In this document: positions 26,955 through 34,801 of the stretch, piece after piece | Position numbering within the stretch: position 1 is the stretch's first letter | Layout: each line of letters opens with the position of its first letter | Source of the DNA: Sulfitobacter sp. S190 | GTDB lineage: Bacteria; Pseudomonadota; Alphaproteobacteria; Rhodobacterales; Rhodobacteraceae | Length of the DNA stretch: 64,000 nucleotides | NCBI RefSeq assembly: GCF_025141935.1 | Contig: NZ_CP081120.1 | Span: 1,364,001-1,428,000 of the forward strand | Direction of reading: 5' to 3' | Position numbers and translations under genes: made by a program | Notes under the pieces: model-generated | Told to the model about the DNA's origin: nothing | The model's database searches: none | What the model saw: the letters and a program-made list of their open reading frames with translations, nothing else

Positions 26955-28268
26955 ATGACCCTGACACGTTTTGCCTTTTTGCCACTGGCCCTGTCCGCGA
27001 CCGCGGCGCTGGCGGACAACCCCATCGACACGCAACTGCCCTCGGCTCCGGCGTTGGCCGCCTACGGCGATCTGCCGGTGGGGGTGCGCAGCTTTGACAT
27101 GCTGAACCCCGACCAGATCGATATCCTCGCCATCGATCCTGCCGCCGACAAACCCGATCCGCTGCCGCGCTACGACCGGCCACTGACGGTCGAAATGTGG
27201 TATCCTGCCGCCGACGGGGCCACGGGCGATACATCTGTCAAAGCCTATCTGCGCGACGGCACGACCGAAGTCACCCTGAGCGGGCGCGCCATGCGCGACG
27301 CCGCCGTGCGCACGCCCGATGCGGCCTATCCTCTGGTGCTGATCAGCCACGGCTATCCGGGCAACCGGTTCCTGCTGTCGCATCTGGCCGAAAACATCGC
27401 GTCAAAAGGATACGTGGTCGCCTCCATCGATCACACCGACAGCACCTACCGCACCAAGGCGGCGTTCGGCTCGACGCTGGTGAACCGCTCGTTCGACCAA
27501 CTGTTCGTGCTTGACGAAATGGCGCGCATGGCCGGACAAGGCGCTGAATTCGAAGGGCTTTACGACGCCGACAATACGGCCATCATCGGCTATTCGATGG
27601 GCGGCTACGGGGCGATCATCACGGCGGGCGGCGGCGTGACCGAAGCCTCGGTCGGATATTCCTGGGGCGCCCCGCACGGCACGCTGGCCGTTCATCAGGC
27701 CGGCAGCGATAGCCACGCGGACTTGCCAGACGCACGGATCAAGACCGCCATCGCTTTCGGGCCCTGGGGCATGAACGCGGGCTTCTGGGATGCCGAAGGT
27801 CTGGCGGGCGTGCAAATCCCGATGCTGTTTATCGCAGGCTCGCAGGATGACGTGTCACTCTACGAAAACGGTGTGCGGGCGATCTGGGAAAATGCCAGCG
27901 GCGTGGACCGCGCGCTGCTGACCTTCGAAAACGGCGGCCACAACGCTGGCGCACCCATGCCGGCCCCTGCAGAAAGCTACCGCTTCGATGAGGCACTGGG
28001 CTTCAACGTGTCCGAACACTACACCGATCCGGTCTGGGATACCGTGCGCATGAACAATATCTCGCAGCATTTTGTCACGGCATGGCTCGACCGGGCGCTG
28101 AAAAACGATGCCGAAGCAGGCAGTTACCTCGATCTGGTCGAACAGGCCAACGCGGGAGTGTGGTCCATGTCCGACGATGGCAAGGAAAACGTGGATCACA
28201 GCTACTGGAAGGGCTTTGCCAAAGGCACGGCCAAGGGCCTGCGCTTTGAAACCCTCACCGCGAACTGA
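26955..28268 (+). CDS. Secreted alpha/beta-hydrolase, PAF-acetylhydrolase/dienelactone-hydrolase-like
   Basis: A 437-residue protein with a signal peptide (MTLTRFAFLPLALSATAALA). The alpha/beta-hydrolase fold shows the oxyanion strand LVLISHGYPGNRF, the nucleophile elbow GYSMGGYG (Ser near residue 213), the acid loop MLFIAGSQDDVSLYE and a late GGHN with the likely catalytic histidine. Substrates in this group are esters or lipids; which one is not visible. The start is supported by GAGGAGGA just upstream; a longer frame from 26832 lacks a signal peptide. Confidence 0.85.
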   Translation: MTLTRFAFLPLALSATAALADNPIDTQLPSAPALAAYGDLPVGVRSFDMLNPDQIDILAIDPAADKPDPLPRYDRPLTVEMWYPAADGATGDTSVKAYLRDGTTEVTLSGRAMRDAAVRTPDAAYPLVLISHGYPGNRFLLSHLAENIASKGYVVASIDHTDSTYRTKAAFGSTLVNRSFDQLFVLDEMARMAGQGAEFEGLYDADNTAIIGYSMGGYGAIITAGGGVTEASVGYSWGAPHGTLAVHQAGSDSHADLPDARIKTAIAFGPWGMNAGFWDAEGLAGVQIPMLFIAGSQDDVSLYENGVRAIWENASGVDRALLTFENGGHNAGAPMPAPAESYRFDEALGFNVSEHYTDPVWDTVRMNNISQHFVTAWLDRALKNDAEAGSYLDLVEQANAGVWSMSDDGKENVDHSYWKGFAKGTAKGLRFETLTAN

Positions 28269-28278
28269 TCTTCCTCAT

Positions 28279-28309
28279 CCCCCCGGCAGGGTGTCGACAT
28301 GCCGGGGGG
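28279..28309 (+). terminator. Terminator-like GC-rich hairpin after the hydrolase gene
   Basis: A perfect 10-bp inverted repeat CCCCCCGGCA / TGCCGGGGGG with an 11-nt loop, ten bases after the stop. It has no following T-run, so termination would be weak or factor-assisted. A second, smaller hairpin (28369-28385, 7-bp stem then TTTT) follows. Confidence 0.55.
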
Positions 28310-28404
28310 TGACCCCGCGGGGACGCGCCGAAATGGCGGAAATTCAACAAATTCAGGGGGCTACCATTGCTGACCTTGGGTCAGCTTTTCGCGGCGCGCG
28401 ATTG

Positions 28405-28445
28405 GGTTAACGGTACTTTTCCCGCTCAGGATGTGCACGTTAACC
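28405..28445. repeat. Inverted repeat with twin GTTAAC
   Basis: Perfect 8-bp arms GGTTAACG (28405-28412) and CGTTAACC (28438-28445), 25 bases apart, in the convergent space between the hydrolase gene and dnaB. Each arm carries TTAAC, the half-site used by the cell-cycle regulator CtrA, but the spacing does not fit its TTAA-N7-TTAA site. The role is unknown. Confidence 0.5.
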
Positions 28446-28519
28446 TTTTGCGCTAAGGTGTTGTTTTTGCACGGGTTGACGTAGCGTCGCGCAGTTTCTG
28501 CACAACTTTATCCACCGGT

Positions 28520-30019
28520 TCAGAATTCCTGATCGTCGCCGCCCTGCTGCTGCCACGGCTTGACCAGATTGCCAAAGCGGGTAAAGCGACCCTCAAAGCT
28601 CAATTCGACCGTGCCGATCGGCCCGTGGCGCTGTTTGCCGATGACCACCTCGGCGCGCCCGTGCAGGCGCTCCATCTCTTCTTGCCAGACCGCCATCTTG
28701 TCCAGTTCGTGATCGCCCGGCTTCTCGCGCTCCTTGTAGTATTCCTCGCGGAACACGAACATCACCACATCGGCATCCTGTTCGATCGATCCCGATTCCC
28801 GCAGATCCGACAGCTGCGGGCGCTTGTCTTCGCGGTTTTCGACCTGACGGCTCAACTGCGACAGCGCGATCACCGGAATATCGAGCTCCTTGGCGATGGC
28901 CTTCAACCCCATGGTGATCTCGGAAATCTCGTTGACGCGGTTGTCGTTGTTGCCCGTGCCGCGCACCAGCTGCAGATAGTCGATGATCAGCACGTCCAGC
29001 CCGTGGGTCCGCTTCAGGCGCCGGGCGCGCGCGGCAAGCTGGGAGATCGGCAGGGCGGGCGTGTCGTCAATATAGAGCGGGCAGGCCTCCAGCGCCTTGG
29101 CCGCATCCACGAACCTGCGGAATTCGGTCTCCGTCATGTCACCGGACCGGATCTGCTGGCTGGGGATCTCGGCGGCTTCCGACAGGATCCGCGCGGCCAG
29201 CTGTTCGGCGCTCATCTCGAGGCTGTAGAAGCCCACGACCCCCCCGTCGACCGCCCCTTCGCCGCCGTCAGGCAGCTTGCCGCGCTTATAGGCCTTGGCC
29301 ACGTTGAAAGCGATATTGGTCGCCAACGACGTCTTGCCCATCGACGGACGCCCCGCAAGGATCAGCAGGTCGGACCGGTGCAAGCCACCCAGCTTCTTGT
29401 CCATGTCGATCAGGCCGGTCGACACACCCGACAGGCCACCGTCCCGTTGATAGGCGGCGTTGGCCACGTTGACCGCATCGGTGACAGCGCGCAGAAAGCT
29501 CTGGAAACCGCTTTCGACCTGGCCCTGCTCGGCCAGCTTGTAAAGCTGCTGCTCCGCCTCGACGATCTGCTCGCGCGGCTCGGACGCCACATCGACGGTC
29601 GCGGCCTTGGCGGCGATATCGCGGCCCAGACCGATCAGATCGCGCCGGACCGCCAGATCGTAGATCATCTGCGCATAGTCGCGCACCGCAAATGCCGAAA
29701 TCGCCGCACCGGCAAGCCGCGCCAGATAGCTCGGCCCGCCCAACTCCTTGAGGCCCTCGTCGTCTTCCATGAACGCCTTGAGCGTGACAGGAGAGGCGAG
29801 GTTGTTCTTGGCGATGCGCGCGGCGGCGATCTCGAAAATGCGCGCGTGCACGGGATCATAAAAATGCTTCGGACCGATGATAGACGCCACGCGGTCGTAG
29901 ATGTCGTTGTTGGTCAGGATCGCACCCAGAAGCTGCTGCTCGGCTTCGATGGAATGCGGCATTGTTTCGGCTGCCTGCACGGCGATGCCATTGGTGTTGA
30001 CCGACGAAATCTCGTTCAT
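28520..30019 (-). CDS. dnaB: Replicative DNA helicase DnaB
   Basis: Hexameric helicase of the replication fork. The 499-residue protein has the N-terminal primase-interacting domain (PHSIEAEQQLLGAIL), Walker A GRPSMGKTS at 223-231, Walker B LDVLIIDYLQLV and the arginine-finger region SQLSRQVENREDKRPQLSDLR (read in two overlapping parts). The ATG at 30019 gives the usual length; a frame from 30118 adds 33 basic residues and is rejected. A DnaA box lies in the putative promoter. Confidence 0.97.
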   Translation of the reverse strand: MNEISSVNTNGIAVQAAETMPHSIEAEQQLLGAILTNNDIYDRVASIIGPKHFYDPVHARIFEIAAARIAKNNLASPVTLKAFMEDDEGLKELGGPSYLARLAGAAISAFAVRDYAQMIYDLAVRRDLIGLGRDIAAKAATVDVASEPREQIVEAEQQLYKLAEQGQVESGFQSFLRAVTDAVNVANAAYQRDGGLSGVSTGLIDMDKKLGGLHRSDLLILAGRPSMGKTSLATNIAFNVAKAYKRGKLPDGGEGAVDGGVVGFYSLEMSAEQLAARILSEAAEIPSQQIRSGDMTETEFRRFVDAAKALEACPLYIDDTPALPISQLAARARRLKRTHGLDVLIIDYLQLVRGTGNNDNRVNEISEITMGLKAIAKELDIPVIALSQLSRQVENREDKRPQLSDLRESGSIEQDADVVMFVFREEYYKEREKPGDHELDKMAVWQEEMERLHGRAEVVIGKQRHGPIGTVELSFEGRFTRFGNLVKPWQQQGGDDQEF

Positions 30020-30075
30020 TTTTCTGACCCCATTTGCCCCGCCGCTGTCATAGCGAAGGGGCGTTAGGCGCGCAA

Positions 30076-30105
30076 ATTGTATGTTTTTGTGGATAAAATT
30101 GTCGA
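30076..30105 (-). promoter_or_regulatory. dnaB promoter with embedded DnaA box
   Basis: On the minus strand: -35 TCGACA (30105-30100), 18-base spacer, -10 TACAAT (30081-30076), about 55 bases before the dnaB ATG. The spacer contains TTATCCACA (30096-30088), a perfect match to the DnaA-box consensus. DnaA bound there could set dnaB expression. Confidence 0.6.
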
Positions 30106-30161
30106 AAAAGCGCGCCACCTACATATTGCGGTAGCGGGCAGGCATTCGTCAACAGGTGGTG

Positions 30162-30839
30162 TTATTTGCGGTGGGCGTCCTGCCACTCACGGGGAGAATT
30201 CAGGAAGGTTTCCACCTCGTTCAGGGTGACTTCGGGGAAAGCGCGTTGCGCCTTTGCCTCGGCCAGAACATCCCACCAGGTGCACAGGTGATGCAGGCTA
30301 ACTCCGTGATCGCCCAGCGTCTTTTCGGTCTGCGGAAAGATGTCGTAATAGAAGATCACGGCCGTATGCGCGCAGGTGGCGCCGGTGTCGCGAATCGCGT
30401 CCACGAAGCTCAGCTTCGATCCGCCATCGGTCGTCAAATCCTCGACGAGAAGCACGCGCTGACCTTCGCTCATGGCGCCCTCGATGCGCGCGTTCTTGCC
30501 GTAGCCTTTGGGTTTCTTGCGCACATACGTCATCGGCAGGGCCATGCGTTCGGCCACCAGCGCGGCGAAGGGAATGCCCGCCGTTTCGCCGCCCGCGATG
30601 TTGTCGAAGGCCTCGAACCCCGCGTTGCGCATGACCGTGACGGTCAGAAAATCCATCAGCGTGCTGCGGATGCGCGGGTAGCTGATCAGCTTGCGGCAAT
30701 CGATGTAGCTGGGCGAGGGCAGGCCCGACGCAAGCGTATAGGGGGTGTCGGTGTTGAAGTTCACCGCGCCGATTTCCAGCAGCATACGGGCCGTCAGCCG
30801 GGCCATGTCTTCGGGCGAGGGGTATGTGCTGGGGATCAT
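30162..30839 (-). CDS. pyrE: Orotate phosphoribosyltransferase
   Basis: Pyrimidine synthesis: orotate plus PRPP gives OMP. In 225 residues the PRPP motif [13 protein letters not shown] is at 129-141, with SYIDCRKL and the flexible-loop segment [16 protein letters not shown] upstream. It follows pyrC by 57 bases on the same strand, so the two probably form an operon. Confidence 0.96.
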   Translation of the reverse strand: MIPSTYPSPEDMARLTARMLLEIGAVNFNTDTPYTLASGLPSPSYIDCRKLISYPRIRSTLMDFLTVTVMRNAGFEAFDNIAGGETAGIPFAALVAERMALPMTYVRKKPKGYGKNARIEGAMSEGQRVLLVEDLTTDGGSKLSFVDAIRDTGATCAHTAVIFYYDIFPQTEKTLGDHGVSLHHLCTWWDVLAEAKAQRAFPEVTLNEVETFLNSPREWQDAHRK

Positions 30840-30896
30840 CGCGGGTGTCCTTGCAAGGCGAGAGGGTGGGATTTGAGTTTAAAGAGCAAGATGAAG

Positions 30897-31928
30897 TCAG
30901 CTTGACCAGTGCAGATCCATCATCGGATCGAACACGGTGACCGGCCCTTCGGGGGTTTCGATGAAGGCGGGCGTGTCCGGCGCGGTCCGCTGCAGCGTCG
31001 TTGTCGCCTCATTGGGCGGCAGGCCATAGAAGGCAGGGCCGTTGAGGGAGGTGAAATTTTCCAGCTTGTCCAGCGCGTTGTCCTGCTCGAAGACTTCGGC
31101 CAGGATCGACAGGGTGTTGGGCGCGGTGAAGCAGCCCGCACAGCCGCAGGGTTGCAGTTTGTTTGCATCCGTATGCGGTGCGCTGTCCGTGCCGAGGAAA
31201 AAGCGCGGATCGCCGGAGGTGGCGGCGGCGCGCAGCGCGATCCGGTGGTTTTCGCGCTTGGCCACAGGCAGGCAGTAGTAGTGCGGTTTGATGCCGCCGG
31301 ACAGGATGTGGTTGCGGTTGATCACCAGGTGGTGGGTGGTGATGGTCGCCGCAAGCCCGGTTTCGGCGCTGCGCACGTAATCGGCGGCGTTTGCGGTGGT
31401 GATGTGTTCCATCACGACGCGCAACTGCGGATGCGCGCGGCGGATCGGATCCAGCACACGGTCGATGAACACGGCTTCGCGGTCGAAGATATCGACATCG
31501 TTGTCGGTGACTTCGCCGTGAGTGCACAGCGGCAGGCCGATTTCGGCCATTTTTTCCAGTACCGGTTGGACCTTGTCAAAGCTGCTGACGCCGGAGGCGG
31601 AATTGGTGGTCGCCCCCGCGGGGTAGAGTTTCACGGCCGTGATCAATCCCTCCGCGTGGGCCGCGGCGACATCCTCCGGATCGGTGTTTTCGGTCAGATA
31701 GAGCGTCATCAGCGGCGTGAAATCCGCGCCCTGCGGCAGGGCTGCCATGATCCGGTCACGGTAGGCGCGCGCGTCGTTCCCGGTCACCACGGGCGGCACC
31801 AGATTGGGCATGATGATGGCGCGGGCAAAGTCGCGCGCGGTATAGGGCAGGACCGCGCGCAGCATGTCGCCGTCGCGCAGATGCAGGTGCCAGTCGTCGG
31901 GACGGCGGATCGTGAGGGTCTGGGTCAT
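30897..31928 (-). CDS. pyrC: Dihydroorotase (class II, PyrC type)
   Basis: Zinc amidohydrolase that cyclises carbamoyl-aspartate to dihydroorotate. In 343 residues it has HLHLRDG at 14-20 with both metal-binding histidines, the modified-lysine segment [26 protein letters not shown], and the catalytic-Asp segment [10 protein letters not shown]. Length fits the Escherichia coli type (about 348). The ATG at 31928 is chosen over one seven codons upstream because of family length. It is co-oriented with pyrE. Confidence 0.97.
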   Translation of the reverse strand: MTQTLTIRRPDDWHLHLRDGDMLRAVLPYTARDFARAIIMPNLVPPVVTGNDARAYRDRIMAALPQGADFTPLMTLYLTENTDPEDVAAAHAEGLITAVKLYPAGATTNSASGVSSFDKVQPVLEKMAEIGLPLCTHGEVTDNDVDIFDREAVFIDRVLDPIRRAHPQLRVVMEHITTANAADYVRSAETGLAATITTHHLVINRNHILSGGIKPHYYCLPVAKRENHRIALRAAATSGDPRFFLGTDSAPHTDANKLQPCGCAGCFTAPNTLSILAEVFEQDNALDKLENFTSLNGPAFYGLPPNEATTTLQRTAPDTPAFIETPEGPVTVFDPMMDLHWSS

Positions 31929-31961
31929 GGACCGCGTGCTAGCATGCACACGCGGGGCGCA

Positions 31962-32924
31962 CTAGTCCTGTTGTGGTGTCGCGGCCTTGGCGCCCTTGCG
32001 GGCCTTCTTGCCCTCAAGCTCCTTGAGGCGGCGGGCAAACCGCGGGGCGTGCATGCGCGTCGTCACGTTGCGCGCCAGCCCGAGTGTCAGCCGGTCACGT
32101 CCCTGCGCATCCAGCGATGCCATCAGCGCCCGAAGATAGGGCGGGTGCATCCGGCGCGCCCGCATCATGCGGGCAAAGGCCACGGTGTCGAGTTCATCCG
32201 ATGCGATGGCACGCAGCATCGGGGCAAGCTGGTCCATTTCCAGCAGATCGGTCTGGATCGCGTCGCCCATATGGCGCAATCGCAATTTGCGCACGTTCGC
32301 CCGCGTGAACAGCGCCGCATGCATCGCGTCGAGCTGTTGGCGCGGATCATAGACGACATAGGCGGCGGCCGCCCCGTCGAGCATATCGGGTGCGTAGCCA
32401 TAGCGAGACGTGAAATCGGCGCTGCGCATTTCGACAAAACGGTCGTCCCATTCGGTCACGCGCGGATCAAGTGTGGCCTGGGGTTGTACCATCAGTACCC
32501 GCGCCCCGGGCGAGGCCACCGAGAATGCCGCAGCCGCGTATCCGCACGGGCCCGCGCCATAGAAAATCACCCGCTCGAATTCATCAAAGAACCCGTCATC
32601 GATCAGCCGGTCGAAATAGGCATAGACCGCGGGATCGCGAAACCAGGTGTCGCCGTCCGATGCGATACACAGGCTCGACCAGTTCTGCTCGGCCATGAAC
32701 TCCCAGCCCAGCGGCTGGGCCAGAGGGGAGAGGGCGGGAATGCCCTGCAACGTCTCGAACGTGACGAGCAAGGTCTCGCTTTTTTCGACAAAGGCCGCGT
32801 AATGGCGGCTGCCGAGGCGCTCCAGATATCCGTCCGCATCGCACAGCGTTTCCACCGCGTCGATCCAGTCGGTCTTTTTCATGCCAGCCAGCGATGTCTC
32901 GAACGTCAGGCCTGTTTCCGCCAT
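31962..32924 (-). CDS. Alpha/beta-hydrolase-like protein with altered nucleophile elbow
   Basis: A 320-residue protein. The segment RVIFYGAGPCGYAAAAFSVASPGARVLMVQPQ (residues about 118-149; read in parts) looks like the nucleophile elbow of surface-glycan-associated hydrolases (GxSxGGYAA), but the serine position is glycine (YGAGPCGYAA, 122-131). The basic Lys/Ala tail may bind nucleic acid or membranes. In this order such proteins are sometimes called phosphoadenosine phosphosulfate reductase, which the sequence does not support. It lies 106 bases after the glycosyltransferase cluster on the same strand and may belong to it. Confidence 0.6.
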   Translation of the reverse strand: MAETGLTFETSLAGMKKTDWIDAVETLCDADGYLERLGSRHYAAFVEKSETLLVTFETLQGIPALSPLAQPLGWEFMAEQNWSSLCIASDGDTWFRDPAVYAYFDRLIDDGFFDEFERVIFYGAGPCGYAAAAFSVASPGARVLMVQPQATLDPRVTEWDDRFVEMRSADFTSRYGYAPDMLDGAAAAYVVYDPRQQLDAMHAALFTRANVRKLRLRHMGDAIQTDLLEMDQLAPMLRAIASDELDTVAFARMMRARRMHPPYLRALMASLDAQGRDRLTLGLARNVTTRMHAPRFARRLKELEGKKARKGAKAATPQQD

Positions 32925-33030
32925 GGCGCAATCCTCAAATGCTCGTGCCCTGCACGTCTTTGGTGCAGATTCTGTCACAAACTAAAAGAGCATTGGGGCG
33001 AAATTAGGGAAAATTGACGCTGAAAAAGGA

Positions 33031-34077
33031 CTAGGACGCCGGTTCCTGTCGCGCCTTATTGGCATAACCCACCAGAAACTGGGCGACTTTTTGCGGTACC
33101 GGTTGCGAGGGCGGCGTCATCAGCAGACGGCCAAAGAGGGCGCGAAACGGTTCTTGCTGCATCAGCGCGTCAAAGCGGGCGTGCCGCCATTGGACCGCAC
33201 GGGCATGCAACGCGCCGAGGGTGGCATCGGCCATCAGCCCGGCAAGGATACGCGCGCGGGGCTCGGACAGGCTGGCGATGGAGGAGTCGGTGTCGGTATT
33301 GAAATTCCGCTCCACCCAGTAATCGAGCCCCAGCGCGTCGCCTGCGTGGACCGCACGGCCCCGATCAGCCTTGAGCACAAAGCTTTCCAGCGCGCCCAGC
33401 GGGTAGTGGTTGAGCTGGACCAGACCGTAATTGTCGCGTCCGAAATTGGAGAAGATGCGGCGCCGGGCGAATTGGTCGGGCAGGGGGGCGCCGTTGCCGT
33501 CAAACCAGCGCGCCTGTGCCAGTCGTGCCGCATCGGCGTCGCGCGGGCGGTGCACGCCGGGTTTGGCATAGGTGCCATCGTTGCGGTAAAGCGTCTTGAA
33601 CATCGCCGCGCGCCACGGCCAGTACATCACCGCGGGGGCGCACCGCGTGAACGTGTCGAGCACCGGCGCATCGCGGTACCTGACCTGACCCGCCGCACCG
33701 AACAGCCGCCACGTCAACGTGATCGCGGTGGCATCGGGCAGGGCGGCCAGCAGCGCACCCAGCGTATGATCGCCCGTGTGTACGTTGACGAATTCGTCGA
33801 TATCGAGCGGCAGGATCCACGCGGCCCCGCGCAGCACCTCCATCCCGGCGGCGGCCTTCAGCGCGGTAAACTGCACGCCGTTCTTGTGGTAGGGGCCGTC
33901 GTTGCGCACATGGGTGACGTGGCCCAGCTCTTCGAGACGGTCCAGCATGGCATCCGTGCCATCGTCGCACGCGTTCGAGAACACCAGCACATGGTCAAAG
34001 CCGACCGCCAGATGGTGGGCCAGCCATTCCAGCACAAACGCCGCCTCGTTGCGGACACAGAGCAGCGCAAGCTTCAC
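33031..34077 (-). CDS. Glycosyltransferase family 2-like protein (PF13704 type)
   Basis: A 348-residue transferase with N-terminal LALLCVRNEAAFVLEWLAHH, the acidic LDIDEF motif (DIDEF at 92-96), TWRLFGAAG, and a late LNHYPLGALESFVLK. This is the family signature (start, DxDEF, NHY) shared with the genes at 34802 and 37821. The start is GTG at 34077, four bases after the FkbM stop, so translation is coupled; an ATG at 34149 would lie inside the FkbM gene. It is last of five coupled genes. Donor and acceptor are unknown. Confidence 0.85.
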   Translation of the reverse strand: MKLALLCVRNEAAFVLEWLAHHLAVGFDHVLVFSNACDDGTDAMLDRLEELGHVTHVRNDGPYHKNGVQFTALKAAAGMEVLRGAAWILPLDIDEFVNVHTGDHTLGALLAALPDATAITLTWRLFGAAGQVRYRDAPVLDTFTRCAPAVMYWPWRAAMFKTLYRNDGTYAKPGVHRPRDADAARLAQARWFDGNGAPLPDQFARRRIFSNFGRDNYGLVQLNHYPLGALESFVLKADRGRAVHAGDALGLDYWVERNFNTDTDSSIASLSEPRARILAGLMADATLGALHARAVQWRHARFDALMQQEPFRALFGRLLMTPPSQPVPQKVAQFLVGYANKARQEPAS

Positions 34078-34081
34078 CGCG

Positions 34082-34801
34082 CTACCACTGCCGCCGGAAC
34101 GAGACGACCTTGCGGTTCGATCCGCGGTGGTAATAGGCCATGCCCGCATCCATGAAGGCGCGGAACACCGCGTTGATCCCTTCGGGGCCGACCAGTTGGG
34201 GATGGGTTTCGATCACCGCCGCACGCAGGTTGCTCAGATCCAGCAGCGGCAGCAGTTCCGCCTCCGCGCCCTCGATGTCACAGACCAGCGTGTCGATCTG
34301 CAATTCCTTGAACGTGGCGCGGGCGTTGAGCACATCGACCTTGGTGACCTCCAGCAGGGTCTTTTCATTGTCGCTGGGGCGCGGGTCCAGCGACGAGCCC
34401 AGCAGCTTGCGGCGCACGTAGAAATCGCGCGTGCCCTTGCGCTTGCCCAGAATGGCGTTGTGGACATGCGCATTGGTGAGGTTGTTGGCCTCGTGAACGC
34501 TCTTGATGTAGGGGATCAGATGGGGGTTGGCCTCGAAGGCATGGATCGCCTTGAGCTTGCGGCGCGTCGCCAGAAACGTCGACATATACCCGATGCCCGC
34601 GCCCAGCTCCATGACCGTGTCGCCATCGCGCACGACCTTCAGCACCGCCTCGCTTTCCTTGCTCTCATAGCGGTTTTCCCGCAGCGCACCGCGGATCTGG
34701 CCGCGGATGAACCGCCCATCCTTGGGAAACTTCAAACCCCGCGAGCGCACGAAAGGGGACCGCGTGCGCGCGGCGGGGGCGTCCGTCGTTGCAGGTTCCA
34801 T
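34082..34801 (-). CDS. FkbM family methyltransferase
   Basis: A 239-residue SAM-dependent O-methyltransferase of the kind that decorates glycans or polyketides. Motif I is ELGAGIGYMS at 65-74; then HAFEANPHLIPY and the family motif VCDIEGAEAELLPLLD follow. There is no membrane segment. Its ATG immediately follows the TAG of the upstream fusion gene with no spacer, and the next glycosyltransferase begins four bases after its stop. Methylation of a sugar made by this operon is the simplest inference. Confidence 0.88.
   Translation of the reverse strand: MEPATTDAPAARTRSPFVRSRGLKFPKDGRFIRGQIRGALRENRYESKESEAVLKVVRDGDTVMELGAGIGYMSTFLATRRKLKAIHAFEANPHLIPYIKSVHEANNLTNAHVHNAILGKRKGTRDFYVRRKLLGSSLDPRPSDNEKTLLEVTKVDVLNARATFKELQIDTLVCDIEGAEAELLPLLDLSNLRAAVIETHPQLVGPEGINAVFRAFMDAGMAYYHRGSNRKVVSFRRQW

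Noticed and set aside
31962..32924. Calling this gene a phosphoadenosine phosphosulfate reductase
   Set aside because: The PAPS-reductase motifs and C-terminal redox cysteine are not present; the fold pattern looks hydrolase-like.
30909..33017. Long plus-strand open frame across pyrC and the next gene
   Set aside because: It spans two well-supported minus-strand genes and shows only low-complexity composition. Similar shadows over the helicase (1521-3329), prfC (4046-5713), SDR/AlkC (6971-8770) and purF (18758-20455) were rejected for the same reason.
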